A stretch of DNA of 44,201 bases from Pirellulales bacterium (GCA_016936015.1 JAFGPV010000051.1:1-44201), one strand, 5' to 3'. Counted from the stretch's first letter, positions 32,456 to 41,078 are shown. Made by a program: numbers and translations. Notes: generated by a model not told the origin, from the letters alone.

Positions 32456-34738
32456 ATGGGAAAGCAAGGCAAAAGAGAGAATGTAGATCGCCTCTTACAG
32501 GGATTGACCGAGGCCCAACGCTGCGCGGTCACCCACTTCGAAGGACCGCTCCTGATTCTGGCGGGACCAGGCAGCGGCAAGACCCGGGTTGTCACCCATC
32601 GCATTGCATGGCTGCTGGCCCAAGGTGTCCCCGACCGGCAGATCCTGGCCCTGACCTTCACCAATAAAGCCGCCGACGAAATGCAGCGGCGGATCAAGGC
32701 GCTGGTTGGCGACTGCTCCGTTTGGGTTGGAACGTTTCACCGCTTTTGTGCCCGAATGCTGCGGAAATACGCCCCCTTTGTCGGGCTGCAAGAGAATTAC
32801 AGCATCTACGATACCCAGGATAGCCTGCAAGTGCTGCGACAGGCGTTGGCTCGAACCGGATTGCACGATACCCACATCGCGCCCGAGACGTTTGCCCGAG
32901 CCATTAGTTGGGCAAAGAACAACCTGATTGCACCCGATCAGTACGTCGCCCGGCCGGGGCACATGGTTGGTAGTCTCGTACAGAAAGTGTACCCTATTTA
33001 TCAAGGTGCCTTGCTTGATGCAAATGCAGCAGATTTTGATGATCTTTTATATCATTGTGCCAATCTTCTCCGCGAGAATCCCGAGGTCCGCCAAGCACTG
33101 GATGAACGGCACCGCTTTATTCTGGTCGATGAATATCAGGACACCAACCTGGCCCAATACGCCATTGCCCGGGCGCTCTCCATCGACCATCCCCACCTGG
33201 CCGTCACGGGCGATCCCGATCAGTCGATCTACGGTTGGCGGGGAGCGAATCTGAATAACATTTTGGAGTTCGAGAGGGATTATCCGGCGGTTCGAGTCGT
33301 CCGCCTGGAACAGAACTATCGGAGCACGAAGCGGATTCTGCGGGCGGCGGCGGAACTGATCGCCCATAATGTCCGCCGGAAGGAGAAGGGGCTTTACACG
33401 GAGAACAGCGAGGGGCCTCCGGTCCGCCTGGTCACCTACGGGACGCACAAGGACGAGGCCGACGACATTGCCGCCCGGATGGCCGAGGAGATCCGCCAAG
33501 GCCGGCGGAGAGCCGGGGATTTCGCCGTTTTCTATCGCGTCAACGCGCTGAGCCGCGAGTTCGAACTGGCGCTCCGCCAGCACGGCGTCCCGTTCCAGTT
33601 GGTCAATAGCGTGGAGTTTTTTCAGCGGAAGGAGATCAAGGACCTGATCGGGTATTTGCATCTGCTGAACAATCCACACGACCAGGTGGCGTTTTTACGG
33701 GTAATCAACACGCCGGCCCGGGGGATCGGCAAGACGACGGTCGGCCGGCTAAGCGGCTACGCCCTGCAACACGGCTGGAGTCTGCTGGAGGCGGCCCGAC
33801 GGGTGAAGGACATCCCCCGGATCAACGCGAAAACGGCGGGAAAGATCGCGCAATTTGTCCGCCTCTTCGACCGCCTGGTTGAAGCCGTCGATCGGCCGAT
33901 GGAGGAGTTGCTGGGCCTGTTGCTGGCGGAGACGGGTTTCCGCGAGCAGTTTTCCGCCTCGGGCGACGAGGAAGATTCCGAGCGGCTGGCGAACATCGAG
34001 GAGTTGCTGACCGTGGCCCGGGAGTTCGACGAGCGGCACGGCGGGGGGACGCACCCGTTGGAAACCTTTATCGAGGAGACCGCCCTGGTCGGAGAGACCG
34101 ACGAGTGGGAGGAGGAGGTCGACCGCGCCACGCTGATGACGCTTCACGCCGCCAAGGGATTGGAATTTCCGGTGGTCTTTCTCGTGGCCGTCGAGGAGGG
34201 ACTGCTGCCGCATCAACGGAGCAAGGAAGAGCAGGACGACGTGGAAGAGGAGCGGCGGCTGATGTTTGTGGGCATGACCCGGGCCAGACAGGAGTTGCAG
34301 CTCAGTTTCGCCCGCTACCGCGACTTCCGCGGCCGGCGGAAGATGACGGTCACCAGCAGCTTTCTCATGGAGTTGCCGAGGGAAGAGATGGAACTGCTGA
34401 CCGTGGGCGACGAGGACGCGGAGAAACAGGGAGCAGGCGTCGCGGAGCCAGCTCCCTATTTTTCCGAAGTCCCCGATTATTCCGAAGCGCCCCACGACCA
34501 GTACGACGAGCCGGTCTACCGCGCCGACGCGACTTTCCCCACCCCGTCCGAGCCGCCGGCGGTCTCTCCCGACGTTTTCCTGCAAGGGATGACCGTTTTG
34601 CACCCGCAGTACGGACGGGGCCGGATCGCGGCGCTCAGCGGCAGCGGGCTGGCCCGGCAGGCGACGGTCGATTTTCCCGATCCCACCGGCCGGATGCGGT
34701 TCCTGCTCAGCGGCAGCCCTTTGCGGCCGGCGGAATGA
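32456..34738 (+). CDS. pcrA: UvrD/PcrA-type superfamily 1 DNA helicase
   Basis: A 760-residue 3'-5' DNA helicase for repair and clearing of replication obstacles. Motif Q/I: LTEAQRCAVTHFEGPLLILAGPGSGKT. Ia: LALTFTNKAADEM. II: ILVDEYQDTN. III: LAVTGDPDQSIYGWRGA. IV: RLEQNYRST. V: LMTLHAAKGLEFPVVFL. VI: EERRLMFVGMTRARQEL. The C-terminal domain (about 695-760: FLQGMTVLHPQYGRGRI...ATVDFPDPTGRMRFLL) is the Tudor-like domain that binds RNA polymerase in PcrA/UvrD. It is complete. The symbol pcrA or uvrD cannot be decided by eye. A GC hairpin follows. Confidence 0.95.
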   Translation: MGKQGKRENVDRLLQGLTEAQRCAVTHFEGPLLILAGPGSGKTRVVTHRIAWLLAQGVPDRQILALTFTNKAADEMQRRIKALVGDCSVWVGTFHRFCARMLRKYAPFVGLQENYSIYDTQDSLQVLRQALARTGLHDTHIAPETFARAISWAKNNLIAPDQYVARPGHMVGSLVQKVYPIYQGALLDANAADFDDLLYHCANLLRENPEVRQALDERHRFILVDEYQDTNLAQYAIARALSIDHPHLAVTGDPDQSIYGWRGANLNNILEFERDYPAVRVVRLEQNYRSTKRILRAAAELIAHNVRRKEKGLYTENSEGPPVRLVTYGTHKDEADDIAARMAEEIRQGRRRAGDFAVFYRVNALSREFELALRQHGVPFQLVNSVEFFQRKEIKDLIGYLHLLNNPHDQVAFLRVINTPARGIGKTTVGRLSGYALQHGWSLLEAARRVKDIPRINAKTAGKIAQFVRLFDRLVEAVDRPMEELLGLLLAETGFREQFSASGDEEDSERLANIEELLTVAREFDERHGGGTHPLETFIEETALVGETDEWEEEVDRATLMTLHAAKGLEFPVVFLVAVEEGLLPHQRSKEEQDDVEEERRLMFVGMTRARQELQLSFARYRDFRGRRKMTVTSSFLMELPREEMELLTVGDEDAEKQGAGVAEPAPYFSEVPDYSEAPHDQYDEPVYRADATFPTPSEPPAVSPDVFLQGMTVLHPQYGRGRIAALSGSGLARQATVDFPDPTGRMRFLLSGSPLRPAE

Positions 34739-34746
34739 GAACCGCC

Positions 34747-34768
34747 CCCCGGGACCGTTGTCCCGGGG
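34747..34768 (+). terminator. Terminator-like hairpin after the helicase gene
   Basis: CCCCGGGAC (34747-34755), CGTT, GTCCCGGGG (34760-34768), followed by CATTTTG: a perfect 9-bp stem with a weak T-run. Confidence 0.6.
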
Positions 34769-34879
34769 CATTTTGAGGGACCATCGCCGCCTTTCGTCTT
34801 CTCGTGGGAGAATGTAGAATAGCCGTCTTGTTTTCAAAAAAACTATCCGTAGTTTTTCACCCGCGCCCGAGGATCTCTC

Positions 34880-36910
34880 ATGGAATTCTCTCTCTTAGAC
34901 CTTGTCGTTTTTGCCGTTTTTGTGATTACGGTCGTCTCGGTGGGTATTTTTATGAGCCGGAAGGAGGAAGGCAGCGCGGGGTACTTTCTCGCCGGGCGGG
35001 GGTTGAAGTGGTGGCTGATCGGTTTTTCGCTGATCGCGGCAAACATCTCCACCGAGCAGTTTGTGGGGATGAGCGGCAACGCGGCCAGCCACGTGGGCCT
35101 GGCCATCGCCAGCTACGAGTGGATGGCGGCGATCACGCTGGTGGTGGTGGCCTTCGCGTTTTTGCCTTATTTCCTCCGGGCGGGGATCTTCACCATGCCC
35201 GAGTTCCTCGAATACCGCTACAACTCCTGGGCGCGGCTGCTGATGGCCGTGGCGACGTTGTTCATCTACATGCTGCTGCTCGGCTCGGTGACGTACTCCG
35301 GCGCCCTGACGATCCGGACCCTGGCGTTGAAAGTGGGATACAACGTCCCCTTGGAATACGGCTCCCTGGCCATCGGCGTGATTGCCATGGTCTACGTGGC
35401 CACCGGCGGCTTGAAGGCCTGCGCCTGGGCGGACCTGATCCAAGGCAGCGCGTTGATCGTCGGCGGGGCACTGATCATGTATTTCGCTTTTGTCAAACTG
35501 GGAGGCGTTTCCGAGGCGACAACGGTTACCGACGTGCAGACCGGCGCAGTCGCCGTGAAAACCCTCAATCCCGCAACCGGCGGCGTGGAACGTTTTTGGG
35601 AACTGAACAAGGTCCGCATGAACATGTTCCTGCCGCAGGGCGATCCCGTGCTGCCGTGGACGGCGCTGTTGCTGGGCCTGTGGATTCCGAACTTCTATTA
35701 TTGGGGGCTGAACCAGTACATCACGCAGCGGACCCTGGGATCGGCCTCGCTGGCCGAGGGACAGAAGGGGATCGTCTTTGCAGCGTTCATGAAGTTGTTG
35801 ATTCCCTTCGTGATCGTGATTCCGGGAATTATCGCCTTTAACTTGTTCAGTCACCAAATGCGCGAGGAAGCCGCCGCCGACAAGGCCCGGGGATTGGCGA
35901 AGTACGTGAAGACGAATCTGAAGACGAAGTTCGTCGAGGTGGCCGAATCGCCTTCTCCCGAAATCTTAAAGGCCTGGCCGCAGACCGGGCGCTATCTGAT
36001 CGCCGTCTTCCCCGAGGAAAAACAGGTCAAGGCGGTGGAACCGACTAACCTCTTCGTGCTTCCGATCCTGAAACGGGAATATGACGAACTCCAACCGCTA
36101 AAAAATACGATTTTCATCAGCGAGGACAAGGCCTGGAAGCCCTTGAATCCGGGATTGGCTGAGGAGACCGAAGACTTTAACAAACAGGTCGAGAAGTCGA
36201 ACGCCGATCGGGGCGCTCCCGCACAGGAAAAGCTGATCGCCTTCAAATACGACACCGCCATCGGGCAACTCATCGGCCACATCCTGCCGCAACGGACCGG
36301 GATCGTGGGATTCGTGCTGGCTGCACTCTTGGGCGCGGTGGTCAGCTCGCTGGCGGCGATGCTCAACGCCGCGTCCACTATTTTCAGCATGGATATCTAT
36401 AAAAAGTACGTCTCCCCACAGGCGGCGGAAGGAACGTTGGTGCTGCTGGGGCGAATTTGCGTATTCGTTTTCACCGGCGTGGCAATCGTCCTGGCCCCGC
36501 TGCTGGGCAATCCGAACATCAGCAACAGCATCTTCACGATCATCCAGGAATGCCAAGGCTTCATCTCGCCGGGGATCCTGGCGGCCTTCGTGGTGGCGTT
36601 CCTCGTCCGTCGGGCGCCGCCGGTCTCCGGCGTGATCGGCCTGCTGACAAACATTGCGGCCTACGGCATTTTGAAGATTTCCGTCCCCTCGGTGCAGTTC
36701 CTCAACCGCATGGCCGTCTGCTTCGGATTGTGCATCGCCGTCATGCTGCTGGTGACCCTTCTGAAACCCCTGCCGCAGCCCAAGCAGTTCCAGCAGGAGA
36801 TCGCCATTGAATTGAAATCCTCGAAAGGGGCCTTGCTGGCGGGAATCGTCGTGATCCTTTTGACCCTGACGCTCTACGTGCTCTTCAGCCCCTGGGGCCT
36901 GGCGCGTTGA
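34880..36910 (+). CDS. Sodium:solute symporter with large soluble insertion
   Basis: A 676-residue SSS-family (SGLT-like) inner-membrane transporter. Typical parts: GYFLAGRGLKWWLIGFSLIAANISTEQFVGMSGNA, FTMPEFLEYRY, YVATGGLKACAWADLIQGSALI (SSS signature), NFYYWGLNQYITQRTLG and VLAALLGAVVSSLAAMLNAASTIFSMD (Na+-site Ser cluster). Between the helix ending PGIIAFNLF (about 322) and the next membrane part (from about 456) lie some 130 mostly hydrophilic residues, where the other symporter of this window has about 25. The likely cargo is a sugar, but no catabolic gene is adjacent. A CDF transporter follows after 53 bases. Confidence 0.9.
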   Translation: MEFSLLDLVVFAVFVITVVSVGIFMSRKEEGSAGYFLAGRGLKWWLIGFSLIAANISTEQFVGMSGNAASHVGLAIASYEWMAAITLVVVAFAFLPYFLRAGIFTMPEFLEYRYNSWARLLMAVATLFIYMLLLGSVTYSGALTIRTLALKVGYNVPLEYGSLAIGVIAMVYVATGGLKACAWADLIQGSALIVGGALIMYFAFVKLGGVSEATTVTDVQTGAVAVKTLNPATGGVERFWELNKVRMNMFLPQGDPVLPWTALLLGLWIPNFYYWGLNQYITQRTLGSASLAEGQKGIVFAAFMKLLIPFVIVIPGIIAFNLFSHQMREEAAADKARGLAKYVKTNLKTKFVEVAESPSPEILKAWPQTGRYLIAVFPEEKQVKAVEPTNLFVLPILKREYDELQPLKNTIFISEDKAWKPLNPGLAEETEDFNKQVEKSNADRGAPAQEKLIAFKYDTAIGQLIGHILPQRTGIVGFVLAALLGAVVSSLAAMLNAASTIFSMDIYKKYVSPQAAEGTLVLLGRICVFVFTGVAIVLAPLLGNPNISNSIFTIIQECQGFISPGILAAFVVAFLVRRAPPVSGVIGLLTNIAAYGILKISVPSVQFLNRMAVCFGLCIAVMLLVTLLKPLPQPKQFQQEIAIELKSSKGALLAGIVVILLTLTLYVLFSPWGLAR

Positions 36911-36920
36911 GAAATTACGC

Positions 36921-36943
36921 GGGACAGGTTGACAACCTGTCCC
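36921..36943. repeat. Perfect 23-base palindrome between symporter and CDF genes
   Basis: GGGACAGGTTG-A-CAACCTGTCCC, with 11-bp arms around one base. It lies between the symporter stop and the CDF start and could be a terminator or attenuator for the downstream gene. Confidence 0.7.
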
Positions 36944-36963
36944 TCCAAACCGAGCCGTTGTCC

Positions 36964-38418
36964 ATGACCGTTTCGCCGCCGTCTTCAGAACTCGGACACG
37001 CCGATCGCGAAAAGCGCCGGGTGGCACTGACTTCGCTGCTGGCGGCCGTGCTGCTGACGGCCATGAAACTCAGCGTCGGTATCTGGACAAACAGCCTGGG
37101 CATCCTCTCCGAGGCGGCACACTCGGGGCTGGACCTGGTCGCCGCGGCCATGACCCTCGGGGCGGTCCGGGTCTCCGGCCGGCCCGCCGACCGGGAACAC
37201 ACCTACGGCCACGGAAAAGTGGAAAACCTCTCGGCACTGGGCGAAACGTTGCTCCTGCTGATTACCTGCGTGTGGATCGTCTACGAAGCCGCCGCCCGGC
37301 TGCTCTTCCGCACCCATACGGAGGTTGATCCCAACCTCTGGGCGTTTCTGGTGGTCGTCATTTCCATCGTGGTCGATTATTCCCGTTCCCGGGCGTTGAA
37401 AAAAACCGCAAAAAAGTATTCCAGCCAGGCCCTGGAGGCCAACGCCCTGCACTTTTCCACCGACATCTGGTCGTCGCTGGTGGTCTTGCTGGGATTGGTC
37501 GGCGTGGTGGTGGGAAAACAATTCCACGTGTCGTGGATAGAGCAGGCCGACTCCGTGGCCGCGCTGGCCGTGGCCGGCATCGTCGTCGGGGTGAGTTTTC
37601 GGCTAGGCAAGAAATCGGTGGACGACCTGCTGGACAGCGTGCCTGCCGAGCTTTCCTCCCAAGTCGAAGAGGCCGTTCGGCTCGTGCCCGGCGTGGCCGG
37701 GATCAACCAGGTGCGGTTGCGCCGCAGCGGCGCTGATGTGTTTGTGGATCTGACCGTTACGGTGGAGCGGGCGGCGGCCTTCGAACAGGCCCACGACGTT
37801 TCGGAAGCGGTGGAAAACGCCGTCCGCCGGCTCCTGCCCCAGGCCGACGTGGTCGTCCACGTCGAACCCGCCGCGTCGCCGCAAGAGGACGTGACGACCA
37901 TCGTCCGCGTGCTGGCCGCTCGGCGCGGGCTGAGCGCCCACGGCGTGCGGATCTACGAGGATCAAGGCCAGCAGTGGCTGGAACTGCACCTGGAAGTCAG
38001 CAGCGAACTTCGCCTGGACGAGGCCCACCAACAGGCCACGCAGTTCGAGCAGGCCCTGCGGGAGGAAATCCCCGGCTTGCAGCGGATCGTCACGCACATC
38101 GAGCCGGCGGGCGACGCCACGGCGACCTTCGCCGCCGAGCCGGTCGGAGAGAGCGGAGTAAAAAGAGTTCTCAACGAATTTATCCAGGAGCATCGACTGG
38201 CGATCCATCCCCACCAGATCCACGTCCAGCAGACCGGCGAGGAACTGTCCGTCTCGCTGCACTGCATGTTGGACCCGGCGACCGCCATCACCGACGCGCA
38301 CGACCTGACCGTCCGCCTGGAAGATTACCTCCGCCAACGCATCCCCGACCTGGGCCGCGTCGTGATCCACGTCGAGCCGCGGGCCCCGAAATCCCCTCTC
38401 CCTCCGGGAGAGGGCTAG
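36964..38418 (+). CDS. CDF cation efflux transporter with three C-terminal dimerisation domains
   Basis: 484 residues from ATG 36964. An upstream TTG at 36907 would translate a palindromic repeat and is less likely. The membrane part (about 20-222) has the two CDF metal-site motifs H53-x3-D57 in TM2 (AAHSGLD) and H163-x3-D167 in TM5 (LHFSTD), fitting Zn2+, Mn2+ or Fe2+ export against protons. The C-terminal half consists of three similar ferredoxin-like (ZT_dimer) units: about 232-302, 306-382 and 398-472, each ending in VHVEP, THIEP or IHVEP. Ordinary CDF proteins have one. The last ten residues (PKSPLPPGEG) and the stop are encoded by a dispersed repeat, so the original end may be lost. Confidence 0.9.
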   Translation: MTVSPPSSELGHADREKRRVALTSLLAAVLLTAMKLSVGIWTNSLGILSEAAHSGLDLVAAAMTLGAVRVSGRPADREHTYGHGKVENLSALGETLLLLITCVWIVYEAAARLLFRTHTEVDPNLWAFLVVVISIVVDYSRSRALKKTAKKYSSQALEANALHFSTDIWSSLVVLLGLVGVVVGKQFHVSWIEQADSVAALAVAGIVVGVSFRLGKKSVDDLLDSVPAELSSQVEEAVRLVPGVAGINQVRLRRSGADVFVDLTVTVERAAAFEQAHDVSEAVENAVRRLLPQADVVVHVEPAASPQEDVTTIVRVLAARRGLSAHGVRIYEDQGQQWLELHLEVSSELRLDEAHQQATQFEQALREEIPGLQRIVTHIEPAGDATATFAAEPVGESGVKRVLNEFIQEHRLAIHPHQIHVQQTGEELSVSLHCMLDPATAITDAHDLTVRLEDYLRQRIPDLGRVVIHVEPRAPKSPLPPGEG

Positions 38419-38426
38419 GGTGAGGG
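38393..38426. repeat. 34-base repeat, copy 1, covering the CDF stop codon
   Basis: CCCCTCTCCCTCCGGGAGAG... is repeated in inverted orientation at 39687-39720 with one mismatch. The first 26 bases are the 3' end of the CDF gene, including its TAG. Downstream, 38427-38507 contains the small direct repeat AGTACGAAGTACGAAG and nothing else. Confidence 0.75.
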
Positions 38427-38507
38427 CGGTCGGCAGTTGCGGTTCCAGCGAGCCGGGCCGTCCTCGGCCCCGGCGGCGAATCCAGAGTACGAAGTACGAA
38501 GCAAATA

Positions 38508-39557
38508 CTATTTCCCGTCTTTTTGCTCCAGGGACTCGCGGAGTTGCTTGAGCAGGTCGCTGATTTTCTGATGGTTCGCCGGCGATTGATTGACCACCAG
38601 AGTGCCCTGATAACTGCAAATTGAGCTGGAGGGAATTCGGGACACGGCAGGTTTGTTGTCGGGTTGTTGAACGACCTGCATCCCGCCGTACACCAAGGCC
38701 GTTCCCGGTTGAGCGTAGCAACCCGTTTGCAGATACAGGTCGTACCAACTCCCGGGAGCGATGGTCATGCGGATCACGTGAATCAATTCCTCCACCTCCT
38801 CTTTCGAAGGCGTTTTCCCCAGCCAACGGTTCAGGTTGTACACCTGCACGACGGTCTTGCTTTCCAAATCGCCCTTGGTGGAGATCATCAGCACCCCATC
38901 CTGCACGGTATAGGCGAGATCGTCGTGGAGTTGAGCGAAGATCAATTCCAGGACCGTGTCCAAGGTGGTCCCTTTCAGGCTCATAGTTATCGGCATATTC
39001 GATTCAACTCTGCCATTTAACTCCCTCCATTTCACATAGATGTTGATCTTGTGATAGTCCATAAGATAATTCAGGACCTCTGAGAAAGGCGTTTCGACGA
39101 ATTCACATTCCGTCGGCCCGGCAAGTTGAAGACGAACCCTCTCGTCGCGATCCATTTCCGCGGCTTTCGACTTGGCGGCTGGTTTCTCCTCACTAAACGG
39201 GTTTTCTTGAGCCACCGCGTGAGAGAGCGCCGGACCGCCGGCGGGCCAGAAGGCCAGAGTTACGACAATCCCCACGACGACTGCCGAAATCGCACCGATC
39301 GTACTCCGCATGACAATTCTCCTTCTTCTTTGGCGAATGATCTGCATGAACTGGGCGGCCAGGGCCGCCGCGTCGCCGAACTCTTGCTGCGCCAAGGCCG
39401 CGGCCCTTTCGCGATCGGCGCCTCGACTGTGAAGTTCCGCCACCCGCTCCGCAAAATGATCGCGCAGCTCCGAAAAGATCGCCTCCTGCCGCGATTGCCG
39501 GACCCGGAGCACGACAGCCAGGAATTTCAAATAATCTTCAAAATCGTCCGGAGGCAT
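38508..39557 (-). CDS. HAAS-type domain, TM helix and secretin/STN-like domain protein
   Basis: 349 residues. ATG 39555-39557 follows GGAGGAACG at good spacing. The N-terminal 75 residues (YLKFLAVVLRVRQSRQEAIFSELRDHFAERVAEL...ALAQQEFGDAAALAAQF) match the HAAS/permease-prefix type of domain, which is usually partnered by PadR regulators. One membrane helix spans about 86-104. The outer part (about 140-215: FVETPFSEVLNYLMDYHKINIYVKW...ITMSLKGTTLDTVLELIFAQLHDDLAYTVQDGVLMISTK) is an STN-like beta-alpha unit common in planctomycetes. Then come IAPGSWYDL and a final GTLVVNQSPANHQKISDLLKQLRE segment of the kind found in secretin N-domains. A PadR gene lies upstream on the same strand, 168 bases away across two repeats. 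Probably an envelope sensor. Confidence 0.8.
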   Translation of the reverse strand: MPPDDFEDYLKFLAVVLRVRQSRQEAIFSELRDHFAERVAELHSRGADRERAAALAQQEFGDAAALAAQFMQIIRQRRRRIVMRSTIGAISAVVVGIVVTLAFWPAGGPALSHAVAQENPFSEEKPAAKSKAAEMDRDERVRLQLAGPTECEFVETPFSEVLNYLMDYHKINIYVKWRELNGRVESNMPITMSLKGTTLDTVLELIFAQLHDDLAYTVQDGVLMISTKGDLESKTVVQVYNLNRWLGKTPSKEEVEELIHVIRMTIAPGSWYDLYLQTGCYAQPGTALVYGGMQVVQQPDNKPAVSRIPSSSICSYQGTLVVNQSPANHQKISDLLKQLRESLEQKDGK

Positions 39558-39586
39558 GGTGACGTTCCTCCAATGACATGATCCAT

Positions 39587-39661
39587 GTCATCCTGAGCGC
39601 AGCGAAGGATCTTGCCCGAAGAACCATTCCGCACCAGATCCTTCGCTGCGCTCAGGATGAC
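39587..39661. repeat. Inverted repeat GTCATCCTGAGCGC type, copy 2
   Basis: The arms 39587-39611 and 39637-39661 are perfect 25-bp complements. It belongs to the same family as the degenerate copy at 29168-29242. It lies between padR and the HAAS gene and would form a strong hairpin in their common transcript. Confidence 0.8.
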
Positions 39662-39686
39662 TACTACGTTGCCGGTCTGCAACCAT

Positions 39687-39720
39687 CCCTCACCCTAACC
39701 CTCTCCCGGAGGGAGAGGGG
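39687..39720. repeat. 34-base repeat, copy 2 (inverted relative to copy 1)
   Basis: The inverted partner of 38393-38426 with one mismatch, 1.26 kb away. The two copies flank the HAAS gene. It ends five bases before the padR stop codon. Confidence 0.75.
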
Positions 39721-39724
39721 ATTT

Positions 39725-40078
39725 TTACACGCCCGGTTTCGGTTCCAGCACCGGCGTGAGCAGGTCGCGGATCAGATCAGTCAGCCGGACCCAATCCTGG
39801 GCTTGCCGCGTCAGGTGCCGGCGGCCGGCGGCCGTCAACTCGTACCACTTCCGCTGCCGGCTGGTGGAGTCGTCCCAGCGGGCGCGGATCAGCTTTTCGG
39901 CCTCCATCCGGTGCAGCAGCGGATAAAGCGTTCCCGCTTGCAGCGGCACGCCGTGGTCGGTCGCCTCGCGGATCCGCTTCTGGATCAAGTAACCGTATTT
40001 CGGCCCGTCGGCCAAGGCCGACAGGACCAACAGGTCCAAGCCGCCTTGGACGAACTCGCGTGGATTTTTTTGGGTCAT
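39725..40078 (-). CDS. PadR-family transcriptional regulator
   Basis: 117 residues: a winged-helix repressor. LDLLVLSALADGPKYGYLIQKRI (about 13-35), VPLQAGTLYPLLHRMEAEKLIRARWDD (recognition helix and wing, about 44-70) and RKWYELTAAGRRHL form the PadR signature. It lacks a long C-terminal domain, as in the short PadR-s2 class. It probably represses its own promoter (40111-40139), where a palindrome overlaps the -10. It is associated with the downstream HAAS-domain gene, a pairing known in several phyla, and lies downstream of an ECF sigma gene on the same strand. The inducer is unknown. Confidence 0.92.
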   Translation of the reverse strand: MTQKNPREFVQGGLDLLVLSALADGPKYGYLIQKRIREATDHGVPLQAGTLYPLLHRMEAEKLIRARWDDSTSRQRKWYELTAAGRRHLTRQAQDWVRLTDLIRDLLTPVLEPKPGV

Positions 40079-40103
40079 GCCCGAGTGCTCCCATCCATTG
40101 ATT

Positions 40104-40119
40104 ATCTACATATATAGAT
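40104..40119. promoter_or_regulatory. Palindrome over the padR -10 region (candidate PadR operator)
   Basis: ATCTA-CATATA-TAGAT (40104-40119) has perfect 5-bp arms and lies over the -10 hexamer of the padR promoter, 26 bases before its start codon. PadR family members often bind such AT-rich palindromes. Autoregulation is inferred. Confidence 0.55.
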
Positions 40120-40139
40120 GATCGACGTATTGGTGTCAA
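40111..40139 (-). promoter_or_regulatory. Near-consensus sigma70 promoter of padR
   Basis: On the minus strand TTGACA (40134-40139), 17 bases, TATATA (40111-40116). It is the best promoter match in the window. It lies between the ECF sigma stop and the padR start, so padR and the HAAS gene can be transcribed apart from the sigma gene. Confidence 0.7.
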
Positions 40140-40162
40140 GGGGGAAAAGAAATTTTTTTCAA

Positions 40163-40792
40163 TTAATGGTCGTGGTCGTGCGGTTCGACGCGGGTGGCTT
40201 CGTCGCCGAAGGCGCGGGTCAGTTTTTCGCGGAGCATCAGCCTGGCCCGCAGCAGACGGACTTTGACGTTGGCCACGCTGATATCCAGTGCCTCGGCGGT
40301 CTCCTGCGTGGAGAGGCCTTCGATATCCCGAAGGACAAAGACCAGCCGGTACTTATCGTCCAGTTCTTCCAAGGCTTCGTCCAGCAGGTGGCGGGTCTCG
40401 CGCCGGCCGGCGAGCTCCTCCGGTGTGTCGCGCCACTGAGCGATGTATCGGGGGTGCGGCACGTCCTGGTAGCCTTCCTCCTCCGGCGGCGTTTCCCAGG
40501 CCACGGTATGCTCCCGACGCTTCTTTCGCAGGACTGCTAGGGCATGATTGGCGGCGATTTTCAAGAGCCAGGTTGAGAATCGCGATTCCTCCCGAAAGGA
40601 GGCCAGATGTTCGATGACGCTCAAAAAGGTTTGTTGGACGACCTCTTCGGCGTCATGTTCCCGACGGAGGATGCGGTAGGCGAGCCGATAAATCCGTGTT
40701 TCGTAATGGCCGAGGAGCACCTCAAAGGCGGAAAAATCGCCCCTCTGTGCCCGGTGGACCAGTTCCAAGTCGTCATTTACGGCCGGCGGCAT
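40163..40792 (-). CDS. ECF-subfamily RNA polymerase sigma factor
   Basis: 209 residues from ATG 40790-40792; a TTG-started extension upstream reads into unlikely sequence. Region 2 shows AFEVLLGHYETRIYRLAYRILRREHDAEEVVQQTFLSVIEHLASFR and FSTWLLKIAANHALAVLRKKRR. Region 4 shows LDDKYRLVFVLRDIEGLSTQETAEALDISVANVKVRLLRARLMLREKL. The C-terminus ends in HDHDH, a possible metal-binding tail. There is no adjacent anti-sigma gene with a classical domain. The HAAS-TM protein two genes downstream could serve that role, but this is speculative. It differs clearly from the first ECF factor (7389-7949). Confidence 0.93.
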   Translation of the reverse strand: MPPAVNDDLELVHRAQRGDFSAFEVLLGHYETRIYRLAYRILRREHDAEEVVQQTFLSVIEHLASFREESRFSTWLLKIAANHALAVLRKKRREHTVAWETPPEEEGYQDVPHPRYIAQWRDTPEELAGRRETRHLLDEALEELDDKYRLVFVLRDIEGLSTQETAEALDISVANVKVRLLRARLMLREKLTRAFGDEATRVEPHDHDH

Positions 40793-41078
40793 GTTTTTTA
40801 ATTCCCCCAAGGCCGTATCATAGCGGAAGTTCAGTGCAACACCCAGAGGGTGGAGAAGCCCCACTATCCTTGTAATCGTCAATCCCCCCGTAATCTTTAC
40901 GTCTTAGGCAATTCCGTCAATTCCTGCCATTGGAATTTTTTTCCCAATCCTCAGCGCTTCTATATCCTTCGCCGAATCATTAGAATAAGGGATTCATTAG
41001 TCCTAAATTGGTTTTGTTTATTCACTCTCGGAAGGAATCATTGATTAGCAGACGGCCGGACCTCCAGGAGGAGGAAAC
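40793..41078. other. Divergent intergenic region
   Basis: About 285 bases between the ECF gene (minus) and the leader ORF of the CoA ligase (plus). AT-rich in its second half, with several TTGATT/TTAGAAT-like words but no convincing promoter pair. No gene seen. Confidence 0.4.
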
